NCBI RefSeq assembly: GCF_013184745.1
Contig: NZ_JAATVU010000041.1
Location: 1-50,350, forward strand
From: Mangrovicoccus sp. HB161399
Lineage (GTDB): Bacteria > Pseudomonadota > Alphaproteobacteria > Rhodobacterales > Rhodobacteraceae
Length of the DNA stretch: 50,350 nt
Reading direction: 5' to 3'
Shown here one piece after another: positions 19,307-28,018 of the stretch. The notes beneath the pieces were generated by a model that had not been told where the DNA came from, searched no databases, and saw only the letters and a list, made by a program, of their open reading frames with translations. Position 1 is the stretch's first letter; each line of letters opens with the position of its first letter. The position numbers were made by a program, and so were the translations under genes.

Positions 19307-20563
19307 TCAGGCGCGGCCCTTCCACGGCACCAGCCATTTCTCCGCCTTGCGCATCAGGATGTCGATGCCGTAGCCGATCACGCCGATCAGGATGATCCCC
19401 ATGATGACGATGTCGGTCAGCTGGAATTTCGACGCGGCGATGATCATCATGCCGGCCCCCTTCTGCGCCGCGACCAGTTCCGCGGCGACGACCGTGCCCC
19501 AGCAGACCCCCATTGCCACCCGCGCGCCGGTGAAGATTTCCGGCAGCGAGTTCGGGATGATGACATGGCGCAGGATCTGCCAGCGCGAGGCGCCCAGGCT
19601 GTAGGCCGCGTGGATCTTGGTGATGTTCACCCCCGAGACGCCGGCCCGCGCCGCGATGGTCATGATCCAGAGCGCGGCAAGGAACAGCAGCACGATCTTG
19701 CCGGTCTCCCATATGCCGAACCAGATGATGACGAGCGGGATCAGCGCCAGCGGCGGCACCGGGCGCATGAATTCGACGATCGGGTCGAACCAGCCGCGGA
19801 ACCATCCCGAAAGCCCCATCGCGTAGCCCAGCGGAATGCCCACCAGCGAGCCCAGCACGAAGCCCGCAATCACCCGCCAGAGCGACCAGCCCAGATGCTG
19901 CCACAGCGTGAAGTTCTGGTAGCCGTTGGTGGCGATCTCGACGAAGCGCTCGGCAACGGCCTCGGGGGAGGGCAGCCAGATCGGCTCCATCTGCCAGCCT
20001 TTCGAGGGCTCGAAGGACAGCGAGCCCTTGGGCGTCATGCTGACCGTGCCGTCGGCGACCTTCACCGGCGTGTCCGGGCTGATCGGCTTGCCGTCGACGG
20101 CGGTGACGGTCACGTCCTCGCCCTCGTCATTGCCGGTCACCTTGATCAGCGTGCTGCGCCAGGCGCCGACCGTGTCTGCGTCGTCCTTGGCGAAGCCGTC
20201 GCCCGGCATCGCCGCGGGCGCGTCCGGGCTGTCCTCCGGCGGGTGGACCAGCACGGTGACCGTGGCGGTATCCGTCGCGCCGCTGGCATCGGTGGCGGTG
20301 TAGGTGAATTGCGTGGTGCCGGTGAACGGCCCCGGGACATGCAGCGGCGAGATCACCGAGCCGGTGAAGGCGCCCCAGATCAGGAAGATGGTCGCGACCG
20401 AAATGATCGAGGCGACACGGTCGGGGCGCACGGCGCTTTCGTCGCCGAAGGTCACGGTCTTCAGCGAGGTGAAATCGTGCCGCGCCGCCATGTGCCGGCG
20501 GATGAAATGCACGATGGCCATCGCCGCGACGAAGAGCAGGACGTAGAAGAGAAGGACGATCAC
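19307..20563 (-). CDS. tauC: Taurine ABC transporter permease TauC with an inserted repeat-like domain
   Basis: A 418-residue inner-membrane permease. From about residue 196 it is a normal SsuC/TauC permease: WLPSPEAVAERFVEIA, WQHLGWSLWRVIAGF, and the ABC-coupling loop AAYSLGASRWQILRHVIIP. The N-terminus has two hydrophobic segments (1-20 and about 51-72). Between them and the permease core lie about 120 extra residues, with FTYTATDASGATDTATVTVLV and then VTAVDGKPISPDTPVKVADG and SLSFEPSKGW, which look like two halves of tandem cadherin/VCBS-type repeats of adhesins. Family members are usually near 260-290 residues. It starts with GTG overlapping the tauB stop (GTGA). Confidence 0.88.
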   Translation of the reverse strand: MIVLLFYVLLFVAAMAIVHFIRRHMAARHDFTSLKTVTFGDESAVRPDRVASIISVATIFLIWGAFTGSVISPLHVPGPFTGTTQFTYTATDASGATDTATVTVLVHPPEDSPDAPAAMPGDGFAKDDADTVGAWRSTLIKVTGNDEGEDVTVTAVDGKPISPDTPVKVADGTVSMTPKGSLSFEPSKGWQMEPIWLPSPEAVAERFVEIATNGYQNFTLWQHLGWSLWRVIAGFVLGSLVGIPLGYAMGLSGWFRGWFDPIVEFMRPVPPLALIPLVIIWFGIWETGKIVLLFLAALWIMTIAARAGVSGVNITKIHAAYSLGASRWQILRHVIIPNSLPEIFTGARVAMGVCWGTVVAAELVAAQKGAGMMIIAASKFQLTDIVIMGIILIGVIGYGIDILMRKAEKWLVPWKGRA

Positions 20564-21366
20564 GACGCCTCCTCCGTCCGGCCCATGATCTCTTCCTCCA
20601 TCTCCCAGATCATCGACAGGATCTCCTCGCGGGTCTCGGCGAAGCCCTCGGACTTCTTCACCTCGCGCAGGTCCATGGCGGTGCCGCGCTCGGCGAAGGG
20701 CAGGCGGTATTCCTTGAAGATCCGTCCCGGCCGCGGCGCCATGACCAAGAGCCGCTCGCCCAGCAGCAGCGCTTCCTCGACCGAATGGGTGATCAGGATG
20801 ATGGTCTTGTGCGTCTCCTTCCAGAGCTGCAGGACGAGGCCCTGCATCTTCTCCCGCGTCAGCGCGTCGAGCGCGCCCAGCGGTTCGTCCATCAGGATGA
20901 CTTCGGGATCATTGGCGAGGCAGCGCGCCAGCGCCACCCGCTGCTGCATGCCGCCCGACAGTTCGTAGACTGCCTTGTCCTTGAAATCCTTGAGCCCGAC
21001 GGTTTCGAGCAGCCTGTTCGAGGCCCATTGACGTTCGCGCTGGCTGACGCCCTTCATGCGCGGGCCGAATTCGACGTTCTCGCGGACATTCATCCATTCG
21101 AAGAGCGCGCCCTTCTGGAAAACCATGCCGCGCTCCGGTCCCGGTCCGGCGACGCGCTTGCCCCCGAGCGAGATCGTTCCCGAGGTTGGGGCGAGGAAGC
21201 CCGCGACGATGTTGAGGAGGGTGGTCTTGCCGCAGCCGGAGGGGCCGAGAACGGACAGGAGCTCGCCCTGCTTGAGGTCGAGCGATACGTCCTTCAGCGC
21301 CTGGACCGAGCCGCCATCCGGCAGGTCGAAGCGCATCGAGACATCGGAAATGACGAGATCGGACAA
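20560..21366 (-). CDS. tauB: Taurine ABC transporter ATP-binding protein TauB
   Basis: A 268-residue ATPase with Walker A GPSGCGKTT, signature LSGGMQQRVALARCLA, Walker B VILMDEPLGALD and the switch histidine in ILITHSVEEALLLG. It closely follows the SsuB/TauB type that powers uptake of sulfonates. I chose the TTG at 21366 because AAAGG lies seven bases before it; a GTG at 21381 is also in frame, but it falls on the base of a strong hairpin and has no ribosome binding site. It overlaps tauC by four bases and follows tauA in the operon. Confidence 0.9.
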   Translation of the reverse strand: MSDLVISDVSMRFDLPDGGSVQALKDVSLDLKQGELLSVLGPSGCGKTTLLNIVAGFLAPTSGTISLGGKRVAGPGPERGMVFQKGALFEWMNVRENVEFGPRMKGVSQRERQWASNRLLETVGLKDFKDKAVYELSGGMQQRVALARCLANDPEVILMDEPLGALDALTREKMQGLVLQLWKETHKTIILITHSVEEALLLGERLLVMAPRPGRIFKEYRLPFAERGTAMDLREVKKSEGFAETREEILSMIWEMEEEIMGRTEEAS

Positions 21367-21380
21367 GGGACTGCCTTTCA

Positions 21381-21416
21381 CGTCCCGGCGCGATGATTTG
21401 TGATCGCGCCGGGACG
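21381..21416 (-). terminator. Strong intercistronic hairpin between tauA and tauB
   Basis: A perfect 14-base stem, CGTCCCGGCGCGAT (21381-21394) and its complement (21403-21416), with an eight-base loop sits 10 bases after the tauA stop. Such hairpins behind binding-protein genes usually stabilise the upstream message or partly terminate transcription, giving more binding protein than membrane parts. No T-run follows, which favours mRNA protection. Confidence 0.65.
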
Positions 21417-21426
21417 GCTGATGTGA

Positions 21427-22419
21427 TCACATGGAGGGAACGGAGCCGAGCGGGCCGGTGTTGACCGCGTTCTCGTAGCTGTCGAGCGCCGCGTCGATAT
21501 TGCCGGACTCCAGGAAGACCTGCGCCACGCCCTTCATGAATTCCTGTGCGCCGCCGCCCAGCCATTTCGGCGAAAGCTGCTCTTCCACCGAGGGGAAGAC
21601 GAAGGTTGCCAGCGTCTCCGCCGTGGCCTGCTCCTCCATGCCGGCATCCTGGGCGATGACGGGCAGCATCTCGTCCGTGTGCTCGCCGGATTTCCACATC
21701 TCGTTCATCTCGGCGGTGACCTTCAGGAAGCCCGCGACCAGTTCCGGATTCCCGGCGATGAAATCGGCCGGGCCGGAGGTCACGTCGAAGACGAGAATGC
21801 CCAGCTCTTCCTTCTCGGGGCCGGTCAGCAGCACGTTGCCGTGCTCTTTCATCCGGCGCAGCGCGCCGCCCCAGCCGCAGACCATGTCGAGGGATCCCTG
21901 GGCGAAGGCCGCCGCGCCGTCGGCGGGGGCCATGTCGACGATTTCCATGGTGGAGATGTCCACGCCGAAATGGTCCATCTGCTTGAGGAAGCCGTAATGC
22001 GCAGCGGTGCCGATCGGCACGCCGACGCGCTTGCCTTCCAGTTCGCCCGCCGAGTCCTTGTCGATTTCCAGCGCCTCGGCCACGACGCAGTTGTCGTTCT
22101 CGGCATAGCTGACCGCGACATCGACCGCCTGCAGGTCCTGGCCCGCGGAGGTGGCGACGACGAAGGGCGGCACGCCCTGACTGACCGAAAGCTGGACATC
22201 GCCCGCCGCCATCGCCGCCGACATGGCGGTGCCGGCATCGAAGCTGACCCAGTTGATCTTGACGCCCATCTCTTCCTCGTAGAGCCCCTTCGCCTTGGCG
22301 TATTGGAAGGGCATCGGCCATTCCAGGAAGTAGCCGACGGTGATTTCGTCCATGGCGCGGGCCGCGCCTGCAGAGACGAGCGCCGCGAGCGCGGCGCCGA
22401 CCATGAGGGTTTTCGTCAT
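21427..22419 (-). CDS. tauA: Taurine ABC transporter substrate-binding protein TauA
   Basis: A 330-residue periplasmic binding protein with a cleavable signal (MTKTLMVGAALAALVSAGAARA) and mature start MDEITVGYFLEWPMPFQYAKAKGLYEEEMG. The SFDAGTAMSAAMAAGDVQLSVSQG segment is typical of the SsuA/TauA/NrtA group. The ATG at 22419 has an AGGAGAGAG ribosome binding site and gives a proper signal peptide, whereas the longer frame would not. It is the first gene of tauABC and is divergent from tpa, so both are likely controlled by TauR from the shared 283-base region. Confidence 0.92.
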   Translation of the reverse strand: MTKTLMVGAALAALVSAGAARAMDEITVGYFLEWPMPFQYAKAKGLYEEEMGVKINWVSFDAGTAMSAAMAAGDVQLSVSQGVPPFVVATSAGQDLQAVDVAVSYAENDNCVVAEALEIDKDSAGELEGKRVGVPIGTAAHYGFLKQMDHFGVDISTMEIVDMAPADGAAAFAQGSLDMVCGWGGALRRMKEHGNVLLTGPEKEELGILVFDVTSGPADFIAGNPELVAGFLKVTAEMNEMWKSGEHTDEMLPVIAQDAGMEEQATAETLATFVFPSVEEQLSPKWLGGGAQEFMKGVAQVFLESGNIDAALDSYENAVNTGPLGSVPSM

Positions 22420-22584
22420 CTCTCTCTCCTGTTGCTCCCCTCGGCATCCTCTTGCCGGGACGCCTAATTGCGCGTCGAGCTTGCTGAACCGTGCGCAGGA
22501 AAGTGAAGGTGAAGTTTTAGGCATTCAGCAAACAGGGGGTGCTCAATAGATTGAAGTTTAACATGTTTTCATGGTGGAGCCGCA

Positions 22585-22617
22585 CTGGACCTAAAGCGCG
22601 GGGTCCTCTGGCCCTAT
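22585..22617 (+). promoter_or_regulatory. TauR boxes (direct repeats) upstream of tpa
   Basis: CTGGACCTAA (22585-22594) matches the CTGGACYTAA element to which TauR is reported to bind in Rhodobacter capsulatus. A second, weaker copy CTGGCCCTAT (22608-22617; 8 of 10) lies 23 bases downstream in the same orientation, about two helical turns, as usual for MocR-family activators. The pair ends 85 bases before the tpa start. The region between this site and tauA is AT-rich (about 22538-22575). Confidence 0.7.
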
Positions 22618-22702
22618 TCGCGCGCACAGGAAATAGGCAGGAAAATCGGCAATCCCGCCGCGGCGCCAGATGTCCCGCGCGATTCCCGCTTTGGAGCATG
22701 CC

Positions 22703-24082
22703 ATGAACAAGTCGGTACAGCCGAACGATCTTTCCGCCGTCATCGAGGCCGACCGCGCCCATCTGTGGCACCACCTGCTGCAGCACAAGACGCTGGAGAC
22801 GAAGGATCCGAAGATCATCGTCGAGGGCAAGGGCATGCGCGTCTGGGACCAGACCGGCAAGGAGCATCTCGATGCGGTCTCGGGCGGCGTCTGGACCGTG
22901 AACGTCGGCTATGGCCGCGAGCGGATCGCCAATGCCGTGCGCGACCAGCTGATCAAGATGAACTACTTCGCCCAGTCGGCAGGCTCGATCCCGGGCAGCC
23001 AGTTCGCGGAGATGCTGCTGGCGAAGATGCCGGGCATGAGCCGCGTCTACTACGTGAACTCCGGCTCCGAGGCCAACGAGAAGGCCTTCAAGATGGTCCG
23101 CCAGATCGCGCACAAGCGCTACGGCGGCAAAAAGCACAAGATCCTCTACCGCGAGCGCGACTATCACGGATCGACCATCGCCTGCATCTCGGCCGGCGGC
23201 CAGCCCGAGCGCAACATGCAGTACGGTCCCTACACGCCGGGCTTCGTCGAGGTGCCGCATTGCATGGAATACCGCGCCCAGTGGGAGTGCGAGAACTACG
23301 GCGAGCGCGCGGCTGACGCCATCGAGGAAGTCATCCTGCGCGAGGGCCCCGACACCGTCGGCGCGATCTGCCTGGAGCCGGTGACCGCAGGCGGCGGCGT
23401 GATCACGCCCCCCGAGGGCTACTGGCAGCGCGTGCAGGAGATCTGCGCCAAGTACGACATCCTGCTGCATATCGACGAGGTGGTCTGCGGCATGGGCCGG
23501 ACCGGCACCTGGTTCGGCTACCAGCAATACGGCATCAAGCCGGATTTCGTGACCATGGCGAAGGGCGTGGCCTCGGGCTATGCCGCCATCGCCTGCCTGG
23601 TGACGACCGAGAAGGTCTTCGACCTGTTCAAGACCGACATGGAAGATCCGATGGACTACTTCCGCGACATCTCCACCTTCGGCGGCTGCACGGCCGGCCC
23701 GGCGGCAGCGATCGAGAACATGAAGATCCTCGAGGAAGAGAACCTGCTGGAGAACACCAACGCCATGGGCGCGCGCTTCATGGCGAATCTCGGCGCGCTG
23801 ATGGAGAAGCACAAGGTCATCGGCGACGTGCGCGGCAAGGGCCTGTTCTGCGGTGCCGAGCTGGTCGCCGACCGCGCCACCAAGGAACCGGCGCACGAGA
23901 AGATGGTGCAGGCCGTGGTCGCCGACTGCATGGCGCAGGGCGTCATCATCGGCGCGACCAACCGCAGCTTCACCGGCTTCAACAACACGCTGTGCTTCAG
24001 CCCGGCGCTGATCGCGACGGCCGATGACATCGACCAGATCACCGATGCGGTCGACGGCGCCCTGACCCGCGTCTTCGGCTGA
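22703..24082 (+). CDS. tpa: Taurine-pyruvate aminotransferase Tpa
   Basis: A 459-residue PLP enzyme of the class III aminotransferases, converting taurine and pyruvate to sulfoacetaldehyde and alanine. It shows VNSGSEANEKAFKMVR, the HGSTIACISAGGQP loop, LLHIDEVVCGMGRTGTWFGYQQYGIKPD and the PLP lysine in VTMAKGVASGYAA. The overall sequence is the Tpa type rather than an omega-amino acid transaminase. GGAG at 22693-22696 supports the ATG at 22703. No xsc gene for the next step is in the window. TauR boxes lie upstream and a strong terminator follows. Confidence 0.93.
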   Translation: MNKSVQPNDLSAVIEADRAHLWHHLLQHKTLETKDPKIIVEGKGMRVWDQTGKEHLDAVSGGVWTVNVGYGRERIANAVRDQLIKMNYFAQSAGSIPGSQFAEMLLAKMPGMSRVYYVNSGSEANEKAFKMVRQIAHKRYGGKKHKILYRERDYHGSTIACISAGGQPERNMQYGPYTPGFVEVPHCMEYRAQWECENYGERAADAIEEVILREGPDTVGAICLEPVTAGGGVITPPEGYWQRVQEICAKYDILLHIDEVVCGMGRTGTWFGYQQYGIKPDFVTMAKGVASGYAAIACLVTTEKVFDLFKTDMEDPMDYFRDISTFGGCTAGPAAAIENMKILEEENLLENTNAMGARFMANLGALMEKHKVIGDVRGKGLFCGAELVADRATKEPAHEKMVQAVVADCMAQGVIIGATNRSFTGFNNTLCFSPALIATADDIDQITDAVDGALTRVFG

Positions 24083-24088
24083 CCCCTT

Positions 24089-24120
24089 TCCGGACGGCGG
24101 GGGTCCCCGCGCCGTCCGGA
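24089..24120 (+). terminator. Hairpin after tpa
   Basis: A perfect 11-base stem, TCCGGACGGCG (24089-24099) and CGCCGTCCGGA (24110-24120), with a ten-base loop follows the tpa stop by six bases. Only a short CTT follows, so termination may be imperfect. Confidence 0.65.
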
Positions 24121-24137
24121 CTTGCCGCTCCCGGAAA

Positions 24138-24171
24138 TTGGACCTAACAAGGTCGCGCTTTCTAGGTCCAG
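24138..24171. promoter_or_regulatory. Inverted TauR boxes upstream of tauR
   Basis: TTGGACCTAA (24138-24147) and CTAGGTCCAG (24162-24171, the complement of CTGGACCTAG) are two near copies of the TauR element in opposite orientation, 24 bases between centres, ending 13 bases before the tauR start. This position would fit negative autoregulation. That TauR binds here is an inference from the motif. Confidence 0.6.
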
Positions 24172-24184
24172 TGCGGGGGCGGCC

Positions 24185-25645
24185 ATGTCGATTTCCGAGG
24201 AGCTGTTCTTCCTCGATCCGTCCTTCGACGGCACGCTGCAGAAACAGCTGCAGCATATCGTGGCCGAGGGCGTGCTCTCGGGCCGCTTCCCGGTCGGCGC
24301 CAAGCTGCCCTCCAGCCGCAGGCTCGCGCAGCATCTGGGCGTCAGCCGCATCACCGTCACGCTGGCCTATACCGAGCTCGTCGCCTCCGACTACCTGACC
24401 TCGCGCGGGCGGTCCGGCTATTTCGTCTCGGAAACCGCGCCGCGCCTGCCGGATTTCGGCGATGCGCCCGCGCGCGAGGACCGGGTCGACTGGGGCGCGC
24501 ATATCGCGCACAGCCATTCCCGCGCGGCGCGGGTGGCGCGGCCCGAGGACTGGCGCGCCTATCCCTATCCGTTCATCTACGGCCAGACCGACAAGCGGCT
24601 GTTCGACCATGCCAACTGGCGGCAATGCGCGCTGATGGCTCTGGGACAGCGGGATTTCGCCTCGCTGACCGAGGATTACTACGACCGCGACGACGACAAG
24701 CTGGTCGAGTTCATCGCCCGCCACTCGCTGCCGCGCCGCGGGATCCGGGCGCGCAGGGAAGAGATACTGGTGACGCTGGGCGCGCAGAACGCCCTGTGGA
24801 TCGCGAGCCAGGTGCTGTTGGGCGAGGGCCGCCGCGCGGTGCGGGAAAATCCCGGCTATCCGCAGCTGCGGGACATCCTCTCGCAGTCCCGCGCCGAGGT
24901 GCTGACCGTGCCGGTTGACGGCAGGGGGCTGATCCCGGACGCGGTGCCGAAGGGCGCCGACGTGGTCTTCGCCACGCCCTCGCATCAATGCCCGACCGCC
25001 GCGACCATGCCGATGGACCGCCGCCGCCGCCTGCTGGAACGCGCCTCTGCCGAGGATTTCCTGGTGGTCGAGGACGACTACGAATTCGAGATGTCCTTCC
25101 TCACGCCGCCGACGCCCGCGCTAAAGTCGCTGGACCAGGAGGGCCGCGTGATCTATGTCGGCTCCTTTTCCAAGTCGCTCTTTCCGGGGCTGCGCCTGGG
25201 CTATCTGGTGGGCAGCGAGGCGTTCATCCGCGAGGCCCGGGCGATGCGCGCGCTGATGCTGCGCCACCCGCCCGGCCACATCCAGCGCACCGTCGCCTAT
25301 TTCCTGTCGCTCGGCCATTACGACGCCCTGATCCGGCGCATGTCCTCGGCCTTCCAGCAGCGCCGCGCGGTGATGGAGGAGGCCATCGCCCAGCACGGCC
25401 TGTCCGTGGCGGGGCGCGACGCGCTCGGCGGATCCAGCCTGTGGTTGCAGGCGCCGCCGCATGTCGATACCGAGGCGCTGGCGCTCGGCCTGCGCCCCGA
25501 GGGGGTGCTGATCGAACCGGGCGCGGCCTTCTTCGACGACCGGGACCGGCCGCGCAACTTCTACCGGCTTGCCTATTCCTCGATCCCGCGCACCGCCATT
25601 CCCGAGGGCATTGCCCGGATCGCCCGCGCGATTGCGCGGGCCTGA
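24185..25645 (+). CDS. tauR: MocR-family regulator TauR of taurine use
   Basis: A 486-residue chimera of a GntR winged helix and an aminotransferase-like domain. The N-terminal part holds GTLQKQLQHIVAEGVLSGRFPVGAKLPSSRRLAQHLGVSRITVTLAYTEL. The C-terminal part keeps PLP-fold motifs such as FLVVEDDYEFEM and the lysine in YVGSFSKSLFPGLRLGYLVG, which should bind PLP and sense taurine or a product. The adjacent tpa and tauABC and the TauR boxes at 22585 and 24138 identify it. The ATG at 24185 places the protein just after its own inverted boxes; a longer frame would cross them. Confidence 0.92.
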   Translation: MSISEELFFLDPSFDGTLQKQLQHIVAEGVLSGRFPVGAKLPSSRRLAQHLGVSRITVTLAYTELVASDYLTSRGRSGYFVSETAPRLPDFGDAPAREDRVDWGAHIAHSHSRAARVARPEDWRAYPYPFIYGQTDKRLFDHANWRQCALMALGQRDFASLTEDYYDRDDDKLVEFIARHSLPRRGIRARREEILVTLGAQNALWIASQVLLGEGRRAVRENPGYPQLRDILSQSRAEVLTVPVDGRGLIPDAVPKGADVVFATPSHQCPTAATMPMDRRRRLLERASAEDFLVVEDDYEFEMSFLTPPTPALKSLDQEGRVIYVGSFSKSLFPGLRLGYLVGSEAFIREARAMRALMLRHPPGHIQRTVAYFLSLGHYDALIRRMSSAFQQRRAVMEEAIAQHGLSVAGRDALGGSSLWLQAPPHVDTEALALGLRPEGVLIEPGAAFFDDRDRPRNFYRLAYSSIPRTAIPEGIARIARAIARA

Positions 25646-25703
25646 GCGCGGCGGGCTTTCCATGCTCCCGATGCCTGCCTATGCTGTGCCGCGGAGGTGG
25701 CGC

Positions 25704-27029
25704 ATGGACCGGGACACGACATTGCCGGGGGAGACGGGCGAGCTGGGCGAGCATGTCTGGGCCGACGTGCTCAGCGCCGTCGACCGCACCTATGCCGAAC
25801 TGATCGAGTACCAGGAGAAGCTGGAGGCGCGGAACATCGAGCTGCAGGCGCTGCAGGATTTCCTGGCCTCGGTTCTGGCTTCGATCAGCGATGTCCTCGT
25901 CGTGGTCTCGCGCGACGGGCTGATCGAGAATGCCAGCCGCTCCTTCTGCGAGGCGGTCGGCCAGCAGATCGGCGCGCTGACCGGCAAGACGATGGAGGGC
26001 TTCTTCGCCGAGCCGGCCCGCACCCAGGTCAAGGCCGCCATCGCCGCCGCGATCCGCGAACGCCGCGAGACCGTGCTGGAGGTGGAACTGTGCGGCGCCG
26101 AGGAACCGGTGCCGCTGGAATTTTCGGTGGCGCCGCGCATCGACCGCCGCCGCCGCGCCACCGGCGCCGTGCTGGCGGGTCGTCCTCTGGGCGAGCTGCG
26201 CCGTGCCTATGGCGAGCTTGAGGCCAGCCACGAGGCGCTGAAACAGGCGCAGAGCCAGCTGGTGCGCAACGAGAAGATGGCCTCGCTCGGCCGGCTGCTG
26301 GCCGGTGTCGCCCACGAGCTGAACAACCCGATCAGCTTCGTCTACGCCAATTCCCACGCGCTGGAGAAATATGCCGGGCGGTTCGAGCAGTATTTCGACC
26401 GCGTGCAGGAGGGCGCCAGCCGCGAGGAGCTGATCGAACTGCGCCAGAAGCTCCGGCTCGACCGCGACATCCGCAACATGCGCCACGCGATCGAGGGCGC
26501 ACGCGACGGCGCCGAGCGGGTGCGCGACATCGTAGAGGATCTGCGCCGCCTCTCGGCCGAGGGGGCGGGCGAGATGGGCGTTTTCGACCTCGCCGATTGC
26601 GCCCGCACGGCGCTGCGATGGGTGGAGCGCGGCGCGGAGCGCGACGTGGACGTGATCTGGACGGGTCCGGAACAGCTTCCCGCGGTCGGCCGCATGGGGC
26701 ATATCCAGCAGGTGATCATGAATCTCGTGCAGAATGCCATGGATGCCGTTGCCGGCACGCCCGAGCCGCGGCTGGAGATGGACCTGGCCAATGATGGCGG
26801 CCGCGCCGTGCTGACCGTGCGCGACAACGGCCCCGGCATCGCGCCCGAACACCGCTCCACCATCTTCGACCCGTTCTTCACCACGAAACCGGTCGGGCAG
26901 GGGACCGGGCTCGGCCTGTCGATCTCGGCCAAGATCGCCGAGGAGCACGGCGGTGCGCTGACTCTCTGCGAGGAGGGCGGGGGCGCCTGTTTCCGGCTGA
27001 TCCTGAAGGCGGCGGAGGGCGCGGCATGA
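25704..27029 (+). CDS. hupT: Hydrogenase-regulating sensor histidine kinase HupT
   Basis: A 441-residue soluble kinase that relays H2 availability from HupUV to HupR. An N-terminal coiled segment (about residues 25-55) leads into a PAS domain (about 52-160: VLASISDVLVVVSRDGLIENASRSFCEAVG), then the phosphoacceptor H-box GVAHELNNPISF with His204, and an HATPase with NLVQNAMDAV, DNGPGIAPEH and GQGTGLGLSIS. GGAGG at 25693-25697 supports the ATG at 25704. There is no membrane segment. It overlaps hupU by ATGA, forming hupTUV as in R. capsulatus. In that organism HupT is known to repress hydrogenase genes when H2 is absent. Confidence 0.92.
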   Translation: MDRDTTLPGETGELGEHVWADVLSAVDRTYAELIEYQEKLEARNIELQALQDFLASVLASISDVLVVVSRDGLIENASRSFCEAVGQQIGALTGKTMEGFFAEPARTQVKAAIAAAIRERRETVLEVELCGAEEPVPLEFSVAPRIDRRRRATGAVLAGRPLGELRRAYGELEASHEALKQAQSQLVRNEKMASLGRLLAGVAHELNNPISFVYANSHALEKYAGRFEQYFDRVQEGASREELIELRQKLRLDRDIRNMRHAIEGARDGAERVRDIVEDLRRLSAEGAGEMGVFDLADCARTALRWVERGAERDVDVIWTGPEQLPAVGRMGHIQQVIMNLVQNAMDAVAGTPEPRLEMDLANDGGRAVLTVRDNGPGIAPEHRSTIFDPFFTTKPVGQGTGLGLSISAKIAEEHGGALTLCEEGGGACFRLILKAAEGAA

Positions 27030-28018
27030 ACATCCTCTGGCTGCAGGCGGCCGGCTGCGGCGGCTGCACCATGTCGCTGCTCTGCGCCGAAAGCCCCGGC
27101 GTTTTTGACCTTTTCGAAGGCGCCGGGCTGGAATTCCTGTGGCATCCGACGCTGAGCGAGGCGACCGGGGCCGAGGTCCGCGCCCTGCTGGAGCGCGTAG
27201 AATCCGGCGCGCAGCCGCTCGACATCCTCTGCGTCGAGGGCGCCGTGCTGACCGGGCCGAAGGGCACCGGGCGCTACCAGATGCTGGCGGGCACCGGGCG
27301 GTCCCTGCTGGACTGGGTCCGCCGCCTCGCGCCGTGCGCGGCCCATGTGGTGGCGGTCGGGACCTGCGCGACCTATGGCGGGGTCTCCTCGGCCGGCGAG
27401 AACATGACCGAGGCGACGGGCCTGCAATTCGAGGGCCATCACCGCGGCGGCATCCTGGGCGAGGATTTCCGCGATCCCGCGGGCCTGCCGGTGGTCAACG
27501 TCGCGGGCTGCCCGACCCATCCCGACTGGGTGACCGAAACCCTGATGATGCTGTCGGCCGGCGAATTGCGCGCGGAGGCGCTCGATGCGCTCGGCCGTCC
27601 GCGCTTCTATGCCGACACTCTGATCCACCATGGCTGCCCGAAGAACGAGTTCTACGAATACAAGGCCAGCGCCGAGCATCTGTCCGAGATCGGCTGCATG
27701 ATGGAGCATCTGGGCTGCATCGGCACGCAGGCGGTGGGCGACTGCAACATCCGCGGCTGGAACGGCGGCGAAAGCTGCACGCGCGCGGGCTATCCCTGCA
27801 TCGCCTGCACCGCGCCCGAATTCGAGGAGCCCGGCCACGGCTTTGCCGAGACGCCGAAATTCGCGGGCATCCCGGTGGGGCTGCCGACCGACATGCCCAA
27901 GGCCTGGTTCATGGCGCTGGCCTCCCTGTCCAAGGCCGCGACCCCCGCCCGCGTGGCGCGGAACGCCGTCGCCGACCGGGTCGAAGTTCCCCCCACGCTG
28001 AGGAAGCCGCGCGGATGA
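27026..28018 (+). CDS. hupU: Regulatory [NiFe]-hydrogenase small subunit HupU
   Basis: A 330-residue Fe-S subunit of the H2-sensing hydrogenase. The proximal-cluster cysteines are seen in AAGCGGCTMSLLC, VGTCATYGG and AGCPTHPDW, and the medial and distal cluster region in HHGCPKNEFYEYK, GCMMEHLGC and GGESCTRAGYPCIACTAP. It has no twin-arginine signal and no C-terminal anchor, which sets HupU/HoxB sensors apart from exported HupS. It overlaps hupT and hupV by four bases each. It should work in the cytoplasm as a complex with HupV and signal to HupT. Confidence 0.93.
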   Translation: MNILWLQAAGCGGCTMSLLCAESPGVFDLFEGAGLEFLWHPTLSEATGAEVRALLERVESGAQPLDILCVEGAVLTGPKGTGRYQMLAGTGRSLLDWVRRLAPCAAHVVAVGTCATYGGVSSAGENMTEATGLQFEGHHRGGILGEDFRDPAGLPVVNVAGCPTHPDWVTETLMMLSAGELRAEALDALGRPRFYADTLIHHGCPKNEFYEYKASAEHLSEIGCMMEHLGCIGTQAVGDCNIRGWNGGESCTRAGYPCIACTAPEFEEPGHGFAETPKFAGIPVGLPTDMPKAWFMALASLSKAATPARVARNAVADRVEVPPTLRKPRG

